Assembly: GCA_026545765.1 (NCBI GenBank)
Contig: CM048842.1
Location: 47,253,431-47,317,430, forward strand
DNA from: Plantago major
Lineage: Eukaryota > Streptophyta > Magnoliopsida > Lamiales > Plantaginaceae
Length of the DNA stretch: 64,000 bases
Reading direction: 5' to 3'
The notes beneath the pieces are model-generated. The model searched no databases. It was given only the letters and a program-made list of their open reading frames with translations, and was not told the DNA's origin. The position numbers and the translations under genes were made by a program. This document shows positions 10,101 through 20,819 of this stretch, piece after piece (positions within the stretch are counted from its first letter, which is position 1; every line of letters begins with the position of its first letter).

Positions 10101-12643
10101 TTAGGTTCTCATATCAACACTGGAACCGTCTGGACTAAAACATCTTCCAGTAGGAATCCATTTTTTAATGAATTTCTTTGGAACATTCTTTTGTCTGATA
10201 GGAACATAAGGAGGAATTCTAGTTAAATGATTAATATCATTATTAAGAACTAATTTCTTCATTGGTGTGTTCCTTGGTGCTCTAATTGGTGCTTTCAGAT
10301 ACCTGTCAGGTTTCTGAGTCTGCTTTCCAGCAAACTTAGCTTTCCTTGCCATATTTCTTCTAGCCCTGGCATTCAGATTTTCAGTGGCTTGATTCATCTT
10401 CCACTTCTGATAATTGCTGTGAGCAATTCTAGCCTTTAGCCATCGTTCTTGCTCCTGTTTGTATTCATGAGCAAGTTGTTTCCCGATGTCTTTATAGCCA
10501 ATACCATTCCGAGCACCTGATGCCATCTGAGATCTTTTCTCAGCAGCTTTGCTAGTGTCTGGTTTGTCTATTTTCTTTCTAGAAAACGTGACATTGGAAA
10601 ATTTGCCAGCACCTGCAATTTTTCCTTTTTGAGGACATAGCACTGTGGGTGTTTAAACTTTTCAGTGTCATGTTTCTTTCCAGAGACACACCCAACAGTT
10701 TTCCTTTTGACTTGTTTTTCCCACAAAGGTTTAGTCGCAACTGCCTTTCCTTTGTTAACAATCTTTGTTTTCTGACCGATACTGTAGATTGTTTGGGAAC
10801 CTCCTTGCTGAGCACTGACAAATGTTCTTCTTTCCTCGACCTTATTCAGAGTGGTAGAACTTTCCGTCTGTGTATTCACCCCAAGTCCTTTCTTTTCTGA
10901 AGGATCTCTTAAATAAGATTGTACTTCAGTAAGAGTGTCACTAGCTTTGGCATAAGATTGAAAATATAATTCTTTCTTTTTTAGTTCCTTATTCCCAGAA
11001 AGAAGATCTTCACATTTCTTTAGGAGTTCAGCCATTGCTTCTTTATGTGACTTTTCAGTCTCAGATATCTGAGCCTTGAGAAATGCATTTTCAGCATCCT
11101 TTTTCTCAGACATCTTATTTAATTGAGAGTTTTCCTTTACAAGAAAATTCTTTTCTTCTTCAAGGTTTTCGGCTCTAGCTCGGATCATTAGAAATTCTCT
11201 TTCGTAGATATCAAGTTCTTTTCTGAGATTTTCCAGATCTTTTATTTCTTCTTCATCACTTTCATAAGTATAACATGAAGTATGTGTTACCTCATCAACC
11301 ATAAGACATGTTTCAATGTTGGAGATGTCTGGACCGTCAATCTCAGCAACTCCACACATTTCATTCTTATTAAGGCCGAAGTCGATTATATCGTGAGTGA
11401 CTCCACATAATTCTGGTGATGGTAAGGTTGAGTCATCTGAATCGTCATCTTCAGAATCTGTCTCAATGTCTAGAGCATCCAGTTGAGTTTGGATTTTCTT
11501 TCTTTCTTCAGTCAGTAAGGCCTTCTGGCTTCTTTTGAAGAATCTTCTATCTTTCTTGTCACCTGTCTTTAGTTTGTTGAAGGCAGGACAATCCTTCTTG
11601 AAGTGACCAGGTTTCTGACAATAGAAACAGATATCGTTTCCAATTTCTGCTTCCTCAGTACTTGATGCTTTCTGAGCTGGCTTGTTCAGTGAGCTTTGCA
11701 TATTTTTGTACTGGTGATAGTTTGAGCCTAGATGCTTTTTCAGCTTCTCTTTGGCTTTTCTTCTCTCAATTTCTCGACTGACATATTTGCCCATTTGCTT
11801 TACATCAAGCGCATCCTCAGTCTCTTCCTTGCTTTTCTTCTTTTCAGAAGTTCCTTGAGTAATTAGAGCAACATTCTGCAACTTTTCAGTTGTTTGTTAT
11901 CTTTGAGTTGTTTCATAATCAACAGTGGCAAGGTGAGAGAAAAGTTCCACTGGAGTGATATTTTGCATTCCTTGGTTGAAATAAAAGAATTTATTGTGCT
12001 CCCAATTGTGATTAAGACTTCTGACAATAGTCTTAATCTTTTCTAGCTGGGAGTATCTGTTGCTTTCACCAAGTGCAGCCACATCGCTTATGAGAGTGGT
12101 AAATCTGAAATCAAGTTCTTCCAGGGTTTCAGTGGGACCTTGTTTGTAATTTTGGAATTTCAATTTGAGAACTTCGAACTTGTTTTCCTTGGTTTTCTCA
12201 GTTCCGACACAGATTTCTTCAATCAGTTGCCAGGTAACTTTCGCCGTTTTAGCACCCCACAGTTTACACTGTATGTGCTCAGGTGTCGATCTGATGATGA
12301 TATTACGAGCTTGACCATCCAATCTGTGTCTCTTGGCATCTTCAGATGTCCAGAGCTCTCTTGGCTTGTCTTCATACATAATGCTTCCACGAGCAACACG
12401 ACCACTATCACAAGCAGCCGCATCCTCACTTCCATCTTCCTTGTCTGAGGCTTTTCTTCCATCAGACACCTCAATAACTTGTTTGAGTTGTCTGATTTTG
12501 ATAGGCCCTTCATTTATGACATAGATCATCTCGTCACTAATGGCCTCCAGATGGAGCATCATGTTGTTCTTCCATTTCTCGTAGTTTTCTGGCTTCAGAA
12601 CGGGTGCATCACTCAGAGACATACCTGCAGACTTAACACACAA
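10101..12643 (-). pseudogene. gag region of element F (zinc knuckle, coiled coil)
   Basis: This is a long Sirevirus-type gag. From right to left: the N-terminal UBN2-like capsid part (LKPENYEKWKNNMMLHLEAI...; WGAKTAKVTWQLIEE), a Lys/Glu-rich linker, a CCHC zinc knuckle (C-F-Y-C-Q-K-P-G-H-F-K-K-D-C, about 11586-11640), an Asp/Ser stretch, then a long coiled coil (about 10970-11260) and a basic tail. Gag builds the particle and the knuckle binds RNA. A long coiled-coil extension after the knuckle is typical of Sireviruses. It is decayed. Confidence 0.85.
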
Positions 12644-12719
12644 ATTATATAGTCCTCAAAAAGGGACAAAGTTCCGTCACCTATCTGGAGATCTAGGTTC
12701 AGTGCAGAAGGCTTGTGAA

Positions 12720-12737
12720 CCTCCTGCTTTGATACCA
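12720..12737 (-). promoter_or_regulatory. Primer binding site of element F
   Basis: On the - strand, two bases after the LTR, the sequence TGGTATCAAAGC matches the 3' end complement of initiator tRNA-Met (usual form TGGTATCAGAGC). This is the minus-strand DNA start site for Copia elements. The same site is at 36105-36122 in B. Confidence 0.85.
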
Positions 12738-12739
12738 CT

Positions 12740-14374
12740 TGTTGGTCCAGATAACGGCAAAGTAAAAGACTAGAGGGGGGGGGGGGTGAATAGTCTTTTA
12801 AAACTTTTGTCGATAAACACAGTTTCTCAGATATCTGTGAAGATATCTGATACTTAAATTCAGAGCGCGGAAGACTTTAAGATAGATGAGTGCAGAAACA
12901 ATAAGTGTGTGTGTGTGTGTGCTTTGCTGAAATGTAAATACAGAAAGGTAAAATACACAGCAAGTATAGTGGTATCTGGAGGTGGCGTAATCCTCCAACT
13001 AATCCACTTCGGTCTTTCAGAGACCTAGAATACACTAGAACAGATAATTGAGTTCACCTTACAATAATCCTATTCTAAGATTCCTAAACAAATGGTTCCC
13101 AACCAAATGTTCCCCCCGAGTTATTCCCCGACTTTCACAGCCAAGTACTTCCTGTACTCAGAAACCTTTTTGAGCTGTTCCTTAGCTTCCCAAGCTAAGT
13201 ACTTCCTGTGCTCAGTAACCTTGGAGTTATTCCTTAGTTTCCCAAACTAAGTACTTCCTGTACTCCACGCCAGTTATGGTGTTGGTTTTTGGTTTGTTTG
13301 TCAGATGAGCTTCTTTAATAACTTATTCAGTTAACCAGATAGCTCTGTGAATCAAGTATACTTAATACACTTTGCAATGTATGGTATCTTGTTCGTTACT
13401 GACCCAAGTCTATGATAATTGTTCGAGAGAATGAATCTCAGATACTTGATCTTTTGATTCAACTCTTTCACAAATAGCAGTGCTTGTTTAGGATCAGGAC
13501 ACTTAAAACTTTAGTGCTACTTAGAATCAAGAGCTTTGGTCGCAACAGAAAGCTTGAAGGTAAGTAGTGTGCTTGAGAGAGTAAGATATGTTCTTAGGTT
13601 GTTCTGTGTTCTTAAGGTGTCTCTTCAAGCAGTCTAAGTGTTGATATTTATAGATGAATTTGAGTGCCGTTTGAATAGTATCCATTAGACTTAAATCAAA
13701 TTCAAACTATTCATATCTGTGTATAGTACTGTAGCAGGTTTGTCTTCTTCTTCAGAAGCTACCGTTTTGTTCAGACATCTCTGTCCGCGCATTTAATGCA
13801 TTGTACTATACTTTGTCCTGTAGTGTCAACAGAACTATGCATTGTATCAGAGACCTTTATTATCAGATTTCTCTGAAGCTTTGCACGCACATCCTTTTCC
13901 ACAACTTCAGATACCACTTTATTGAAACAACTTTGTTGCAATATATATTTCTTTTTCAGAAACATAGTTTAAGTCCAAGGTATCTGAATGCAGATATCTG
14001 AGGGCACTTTCCTTGTTTTCAGAAACCTTTCAGTTCTCAGATATCTCTTGTAACACAGTTTATATAAAACCATTTGTGTCTTCAAGATATCTGGACATAG
14101 GTATCTGAAAAATCATTGTCTTCAGCAATCTTGTGCAATCTTCAAATCTTCAAATCCGTTGAACTTGTTTTGCTGGATGTCTTCATCTTGGTCTTCTTCA
14201 TAAAATAAAAATTACATTTTGAGACCTAACATCCTACACAAGATTTGCTAGACTATCATACTTAGTGAGTTTCCTCTTTTACAATCTTCAAGTGAACCAA
14301 GAGTACTAATCACCTTTCTGAGCTAAGATAAGTCATAAGGTTACTGATCAAAATCTAAAAAGATATTCCTAACA
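12740..14374 (-). repeat. Complete 5' LTR of element F (1635 bp)
   Basis: The - strand LTR starts TGTTAGGAATATC (at 14374) and ends GGACCAACA (at 12740). It contains, near its gag-proximal end, a run of about 14 G (12774-12787 on +), a GT microsatellite (about 12903-12922), three units of a roughly 55-bp minisatellite (13120-13280), a TATA box (13644-13653) and many AGATATCT words. Its partner 3' LTR is not attached. Confidence 0.9.
13644..13653 (-). promoter_or_regulatory. TATA box in the LTR of element F
   Basis: CTATAAATAT on the - strand lies about 720 bp from the outer LTR edge. The same word is kept in the LTR of B (22629-22638). It is the likely core promoter for the genomic RNA. Confidence 0.6.
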
Positions 14375-14967
14375 GGGATATGGTCTGTACTTGGAAGGGC
14401 ATTTCGGGATCGGGGTGGCCCAATGCCTCCACGGGTTGATGCAGAGGAGTGGGCCCTTTGGGATGCCTACTCGTCTATTGCGGTATGTTTATGTTGCTTA
14501 AATTTCATATTTGTACAATATTACAAGTTATTTCTGAAAAACAGTAACTGATCATGATATCTGCTATTTACGATTTCAGGCTGAGGTTCATGCTCAGGTG
14601 GCGAGGCAGGAGGATGAGACGGGTGATGTGTTGTCAACTGAACAAGTTGACAACATCTTCCTAGAGGTTAACAAACCGGAAAGCAAAGGACGAATATATG
14701 GACTCGGGAGCCTCGGTTTGAGCTTGGCTAGTCCGGTCCTCATCATCATCCCAGCAGTCTAGACGTCCGGTTTACACACAGGACCAGGTCTCGGAAATGG
14801 AGCAGTCGCAAGTTCGGGAACAGGTTGCTCGGCTAACTCAAGAGATTGAGCAACAAAGGGACGAGATGGAGCGCCATGATAGAGAATGAAGGGAGGAGAA
14901 CGAGCGCCTTGATTCTGAATGGAAGCGATTCATGTCTGATTCGCCAAATTTCACCACCGTCTGGTAG
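14375..14967 (+). pseudogene. CACTA TNP-like gene, last two exons (Transposase_24 type)
   Basis: The first visible exon (to 14482) ends in EEWALWDAYSSIA. A 97-bp GT...AG intron (14483-14579) follows. The second exon begins AEVHAQVARQEDETGDVL, continues with GRIYGLGSLG, and ends in a Glu/Arg-rich coiled coil and TTVW at the stop, 14965-14967. This layout matches the plant Ptta/En/Spm family (Transposase_24), a TNP1-like DNA-binding partner of the CACTA transposase. There is a frame change between the GLGSLG motif and the coiled coil, and one stop codon (TGA) in the coiled coil before 14900, so the gene is dead. The 5' part was removed or displaced by element F. Confidence 0.75.
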
Positions 14968-15177
14968 CTAGTTATGTATATGTACTATGTACGTTCGGAT
15001 TTATTTTATCTAGACTTGTTCGGATAATTTAGACATATTCAGATATTACATTTTTTTATTTATCATTTATAATATTTTCTGTATAATTGATTTATTATCG
15101 AGCATTATATTGATTAAATATGTGAAATACGAAAAACAGGGATTAATATTAAAAAACAAAATTAAAAAAAAATTATT

Positions 15178-15634
15178 TTGTGACGGAATTAGTGACGGAA
15201 TTTGAGATTCCGTCACTATTTCGAATAATATATTGGGCGACGGATCGCTTCTATCCGTCGCCCAATGTAGCGACGGATAGAATCTATCCGTCTCTACATT
15301 GGGTGACGGATAGATTCTATCCGTCGCCTAATGTAACGACGGATAGATTCTATCCGTTGCCTAATGTAACGACGGACAGATTCTATCCGTCGTTACATTT
15401 GGCGACGGATAGAATTTATCCGTCGCCAATAATCTATTTTTAAAAAAATAAAAAAAAAGTCAAACATGATAATCCGTCGTCCAATCCGTCGCGAATCGGA
15501 CGACGGATTATCTATCCGTCACCACAGCTCTGGTGGGGCGACGGAATTGTTATCCGTCGCCAGATCTGGGGCGACGGATCGACACTATTTAGCGACGGAT
15601 TTATCCGTCGCTAAACAGTGTATTTTTTGTAGTG
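15178..15634 (+). repeat. CACTA subterminal GACGGAT repeats
   Basis: More than a dozen copies of CGACGGAT or its complement ATCCGTCG sit in direct and inverted order, many as small hairpins with ATAGATTCTATC-type centres. In CACTA elements such repeats are binding sites for the TNP1-like protein. Confidence 0.88.
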
Positions 15635-18267
15635 TGATTTGGTCCAAATTCCGTTTGTCTCAGATCCGGAAATGGCAAATCACCACTCGAGTCCGAATTC
15701 GGTTTGTCTGTTCCATTCCGGATTCGAATCTCGATTACAGTCCGAGTTTCTAGGTTCCGAGGCAAGAATCCACAGTTTTGAAGCCCGAACGGATCTGCTA
15801 CTTTCTTTACTGTACGCAGTCAGTTCTGATCCGAATGACATGTCTGAGTTTTGCTCTTTGTTTGCAGTTTGAATTCTCAAGGCGCACTGTTGTCCTTGTT
15901 TTGGTCCGGGGTTTTCGCTGATCCGAACTTCTTTGCCGGGGCTCGTACATCCGTACCCATTTTTCGTCCGAAGCTCGCAAATCTGTTTCGGACCAATGGA
16001 TCAGTTATCTGTTGCGTGTGTTCCGAGTCCTGCATCCGAATCCGAGATTTGAGTTCTGTTCCGGATCCTTGTTCTTTTTCGTTTGGAGTGCTCAGAGATT
16101 TTATGGGACATCAGGCTCGGAGCTTGTGTAGTTGTGCTGTCCTGAGCTTCTCTGTGCCGTTGTAGTCTTAAGGCACTAAATCCAGGCGATTGAGAGTAAT
16201 TGAGTTGGTCCGGAGCTTAGGAGTCCTGGGTCGTGTCTTGCTCCACTAAATCTGAAGTAAGCTCCATTCTGATTCACCTCCGTTTCTTCTCCGATCAATC
16301 GATAATATTTTAAAATCCCCGAATTGATTGGTTTGTCGGAGGGCAGGTCGGAGCTAAGACTCGAGGTGGAGCAAGAGGTCAGAGCAGAGGTGAGAGGCGG
16401 AGAAGGGGACAAGCTTTTTAGTGGTCCGGACTGTCCAAGTCCGAGCTTCTCTGTGCCCTTTCAGTCCGAAGGCGCTAAGTAAGAGGCGCATTGTGCTGTT
16501 GCTTAAGTTTGCGAGTTTCGAGGTGAAATTCCACATATTCGGATCTACTTTAGTTCCGAGTTTTGCTGCTCTGGTCAGCCACGACTTTATCCGTAGCTGC
16601 TCTTCTTGCCCCGGATCTCGGTGTGAAGCTTAGTTCGTTTGGAGTGGGCTCTTGTTCGAGCATGTCTCTACTGTCCGAGGCCCATGTACTGTTCATAGCT
16701 ACAGTTCTGGATTCTCTATTGAGTTCAGCTTTTCTGGGCCATCAAGCTCGAAGCTTGTGCTATCCGGAGTTTCTCTGTGCTGTTGCACTCTGAAGCCGCA
16801 CAGTCCGAAATTATTGCTCCGTCAAAGTTGCAATTTTATTCGGTTGTTCTTTTGTTGTGATAGTTTATTGTGTTATTTTCTTCTCCGGATCTGTTCGGAT
16901 GTGTTCTTGTTCTGTACATCTGTTCGCTCCGTCATTGCAAAGTTCGAAGCTAGCAGGTAGCATTTCGCTCCGGTCTAAAGTCGCTCCGTCTGAATCACTA
17001 TTGTTTGATGTTCGGGGCTATTATTCCGGATCTGTTAGCTGCTGCCAATGTTAGTCCGAAGCAATAGTAGCTCCGCCACTCTCTGTCCGAGCCAGCTTTG
17101 TCACTATGTTGTTTCTTGTCCCGTGTTTTGAGATCCGTTATTGCTACTTCGGATATGTTTTGTTTGCTTTTAGTCCGAAGTGCCTTGTTAATGTTTGTAT
17201 GTTCTTTGTGGTTTGTTGTCCGAGGCGTGGAGCTACAGTGTATGAACTTGTTCAATTCGGCCGATGTCTAACATCCTGTTTCCAGTCCGAAGCTGTTGCT
17301 CTGGATCCAAGTCGAGATCTGCCATTGGATCCGAGTCTTGTGCTACATTGCGTATCCACGTTTTCGTCGTCAGTCCGAAGCCACTCAGCCACAGTCCGGA
17401 TCAGTTCGTCCTTCATGAACTTGGTCCAGATCCATTACTCAGTCCGGAGCTGCCTTGGGCTTATTATTGCTGGTCTGAAGCTGTTCGTTCGGATCTAGAC
17501 ACAGTCCGAGACTTGCTGCTCCTGAACATTTCTTTCTGAATCCGCTTTTCAGTTCCAAAGTGCTTGCTTAATTTATGTAGTCTGAATTTGTCTCATTTTT
17601 GTTCGAAACTTCTGCTCGGATCTCAGTCCGAGGTTATTGTTCAGTCCGAACTTGTTTATGTGTCGGATCCGAAGCGGTGGATCCGTCCTGTTGCTCTTCT
17701 GCTCCGAGCTCACAATTTTTACTCCGGATCTCTAACTCCAAGTTGTCTGAAGGTGACATTTAGAAGGCATTTTTGAGGTTCTAAACGGGACCGAACCTGA
17801 TGATGAAAGAGCTGCCAGCCAGAAATGGAGCTTTGCACATGGGAAGAGTGTTATTATGTTTTTGTTGGTGTGAGAAAGAGTAAAACCAACTATTTGGATG
17901 TGTCTTTTTGAGATGTCGCTGTAAGAGGATATAATGATGCTTTCACCAAAATCTGACAATAGATCTCATACAGTTCGGATCTTGCCTTGACTATCATTTG
18001 ACTTTGTCTCCTATGATGTTGCTTTGATTGTTTTAGAATATCTTATTCTTGTCCATCTTGGTAGCTCCCGCGAGCTTCACTTTTGAAGCTTTGGACTTGG
18101 TGTCTGTGGACATTCTCATCATCCACATATGGTCTTTGGCATAAGGAAGTGATGTACTACCTTGACTTTATCATTTGGACGTGTATATGTACTATACCAA
18201 GCTGCGTGGACTATATAGTTCCATCTTACTTTCAATGGGCGCGTAGGCTTCGGCCTATGACGTCCTG
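15635..18267 (+). other. Gene-free DNA rich in TCCG words
   Basis: I see no coding region with a recognisable domain, only short open stretches on both strands. The DNA is unusual in its density of TCCGA, TCCGG and CCGAAG words, a bias shared with the non-coding parts of elements C and D. The likely reading is an untranslated or LTR-proximal part of a Tat-like Gypsy element, but no LTR edges or primer site were found. The CACTA transposon ends directly against it, so it is the CACTA insertion target. Confidence 0.4.
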
Positions 18268-19430
18268 AGTAGACTTTTAGTGATGTTGTAGTAGTGTTTC
18301 GGAAGAAGATCCGAGTCTACTTGTCCAAGCCAAGACAAACTTGTATTAGCTACTTAGTGGGATTGACAAACCCTTTCTTACATTCGAGGGTCTTCTGTTG
18401 TGAGGCGCCCGACCCAGAGTTTTTCCGGTCCTAGTCTGAAGCATTCAGACGTTAGGCTTCCCTTTGTATGTTTATTCAGTAAGAGGGATCAGACCTATAG
18501 TGAGAGTGGGTCAGACCAAATAGTTGCGAAGGGGCGTAGGATAGAGACGCTTTTTGCAAGTGGGAAGGTCCGAGAGAGGACTTCCTTACGGATGGGAGTC
18601 CGCATGAGAGGATAACTCATCCATCCGTATGAGGGATGGGGTGTTATCTCTTTATGACAACCGATTTTTTAGGATGGTCCGATGGAGGACATCCGAATGG
18701 ACAAGAGTCCGTGTGAGTGGATAACTCATCCATCCGTAAGAGGGATGTGGTGTTATCTTTTTATGACAATCGGTTTTTCGGGATGGTCCGCAGGAGGACA
18801 TCCGAATGGGCGAGAGTCCGTGTTATGCCGAGATGGTCGGGCTTATATTAAAGTACTTATGCCGAGGCGTTCGGGCTTATATAAGTTCGTGGGTGTCGGA
18901 CCCCCTTATTAATTGGAAACATGTCCTTGACGAATCATGCACGCTTGTATAGTAATTGAAGCATTGATAAATGATGTGTGCGTGCATGATGAATGAATGA
19001 ATGCATGAATGAATGATGCAATGAATGTGAATGTATTGTAAATGATGATTTCAAGTTAAGTCAGAATACTTACTTTTTCATTGAAAACTGTAGAGCATTA
19101 TTTTCGATTCTCCGTTTAAGAGAAGCTAGCGAAATTGGAGATCGGGATTCGAAATGAACAAATCCCAACCTTTGAAAGTATCTCCTAGCTTTTAAGCTTA
19201 TGGAGTTGGCCTCACTTTTTCTTGAGCAGCAAAAGGTGTAAGATGCTTGTCCTACCCACTCCGGTGGTAGGAGACTTATCCTGGCTACTTTGGCATTGGA
19301 GACGGTCCTAGCAACTTTGGCGGTAGAAGGCTGTCCTGGCCAAATTGGTAGCAAGTGTCGGATGTTTGTAGAACGATGAGTGTCTTACTTAGTTGGTCCA
19401 GAGGACGTAGTCCGACCTTAGGACGCGATC
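18268..19430 (-). repeat. Non-coding repeats of element C, copy 1
   Basis: The stretch holds about two units of a 109-bp repeat built around AACTCATCCATCCGTA (about 18605-18820), a 34-bp repeat around GGTCGGGCTTATAT (about 18826-18890, one full and one partial unit), a TATATAA word near 18879, and a GAATGAAT-type microsatellite (about 18985-19050). There is no protein. It could be C's LTR or 3' region; LTR edges were not found. Confidence 0.6.
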
Positions 19431-19439
19431 TCTAAGATA

Positions 19440-20690
19440 TGATCAAGGACCCGCTCCGAGGGTATGGTGAGAGCATGGTCCGAGGCCACGGTGAGAACCG
19501 ACTCCGAGGAGATGGTGAGGACCTGATCCGAGGCGATGGTAAGAACCTGATCCGAGGAGATGGTGAGGACCTGCTCCGAGGAGATGGTAAGAACCGGGTC
19601 CGAGGTGACGTTGAGGACCGACTCCGAGGAGATGGTGAGGACCTACTCCGAGGAGATGGTAAGAACCAGGTTCGAGGCGACGGTGAGGACCGACTCCGAG
19701 GAGATGGTGAGGACCTGCTCCGAGGGGATGGTAAGAACTGGGTTCGAGGCAATGGTGAGGACCGGCTCCAATGAGATGGTGAAGACCTGCTCCAAGGAGA
19801 TGGTAAGAACCGGGTCCGAGGCGACGGTGAGGACCGACTCCGAGGAGATGGTGAGGACCTACTCCGTGGAGATGGTAAGAACCGGGTCCGAGGCGACGGT
19901 GAGGACCTATTCCGTGGAGATGGTGAGAACCAGGTCCGAGGAGATGGTGAGGACCTGCTCCGAGGAGATGGTGAGGAACTGCTCCGAGGAGATAGTAAGA
20001 ACCGGGTCCGAGGCGACGGTGAGGACCGACTTCGAGGAGATGGTGAGGACCTGCTCCGAGGAGATGGTAAGGACCGGGTCCAAGGCAACGGTGAGGACCG
20101 ACTCCGAGGAGATGGTGAGGACCTACTCCGAGGAGATGGTAAGAACCGGGTCCAAGGCGACGGTGAGGACCGACTCCGAGGAGATGGTGAGGACCTACTC
20201 CGAGGGGATGGTAAGAACAGGGTCCGAGGCGACGGTGAGGACCGGCTCCGAGGAGATGGTGAGGACCTGCTCCAAGGAGATGGTAAAAACCGGGTCCGAG
20301 GCGATGGAGAGGACCGACTCCGAGGAGATGGTGAGGACCTACTCCGTGGAGATGGTAAGAACCGGGTCTGCGGCGACGGTGAGGACCTACTCCGAGGAGA
20401 TGGTGAGGACCTACTCCGTGGAGGTGGTAAGAACCGGGTCCGAGGCGACGGTGAGGACCGACTCCGAGGAGATGCTGAGGACCTGCTCCGAGGAGATGGT
20501 AAGAACCTACTCCGAGGAGATGGTAAGAACTGGGTCCGAGGCGACGGTGAGGACGGGCTCTGAGGAGATGGTGAGGACCTACTCCGCGGAGTTGGTAAGA
20601 ACCTGCTCCGAGGACTTGGTAAGGACCTGGTCCTAGGCCATGGTAAGAACCTGGACCAAGGATTTGGTAAGAGATAGCTCCGAAGAGATT
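19440..20690 (-). repeat. 24-bp tandem array in element C, copy 1 (about 50 units)
   Basis: About 50 imperfect 24-bp units with the core TCCGAGGAGATGGTGAGGAC. A higher-order rhythm of about 72 bp is set by variants with GGCGACGGT or AAGAACC. Because 24 is a multiple of three, the array stays open for long stretches in several frames on both strands (8-residue repeats such as EEMVRTGS on +, and HHLLGVGP-like on -). The - strand frame continues from the gag fragment. I treat the open frames as a consequence of the repeat and not as a gene. Confidence 0.85.
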
Positions 20691-20819
20691 GTCCGGCCTT
20701 AGGGAGCCTAGGATATGGTGCCTAGGACATGGTCCGAGGATTGTCCTTAGGCCGTGGTCGTATCCTGCCTTCCTTGGATGATTTTTGCTAAGTGCTCCAC
20801 TGACCTCATCTTCTTTTGC

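Larger units (their letters stand above)
7286..14374 (-). mobile_element. Element F: 5' two thirds of Sirevirus-like Copia element
   Basis: In - orientation this element holds (right to left) a complete 5' LTR, the initiator-Met primer site, gag with zinc knuckle and coiled coil, protease, integrase and reverse transcriptase. It ends in the palm-connection region of pol, where it joins fragment G head to head. RNase H, ORF3 and the 3' LTR are not attached. The right LTR edge sits directly in the coding sequence of a CACTA transposon, which is the insertion target. It is broken in about ten places. Confidence 0.9.
14375..15634 (+). mobile_element. Right end of a CACTA (En/Spm-type) DNA transposon
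   Basis: The right terminus reads TTTTTTGTAGTG (ending at 15634), the inverted form of the CACTACAAAAAA end of CACTA transposons. It is preceded by about 450 bp of subterminal GACGGAT repeats. Inside are the last two exons of a transposon gene and a short AT-rich 3' region (14968-15177). The left part is missing because element F lies there. The three bases after the end, TGA, are the expected place of the 3-bp target duplication, but the other copy is not visible. Confidence 0.88.

Noticed and set aside
12720-12737. tRNA-like sequence at the primer sites of F and B
   Set aside because: Only the 3' complement of tRNA-Met is present, with no cloverleaf. It is the reverse transcription primer site.
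15178-15634. Regular GACGGAT repeats taken for a CRISPR-like array
   Set aside because: There are no unique spacers of even size, the words are in both orientations, and they end in a CACTA terminus. They are CACTA subterminal repeats.
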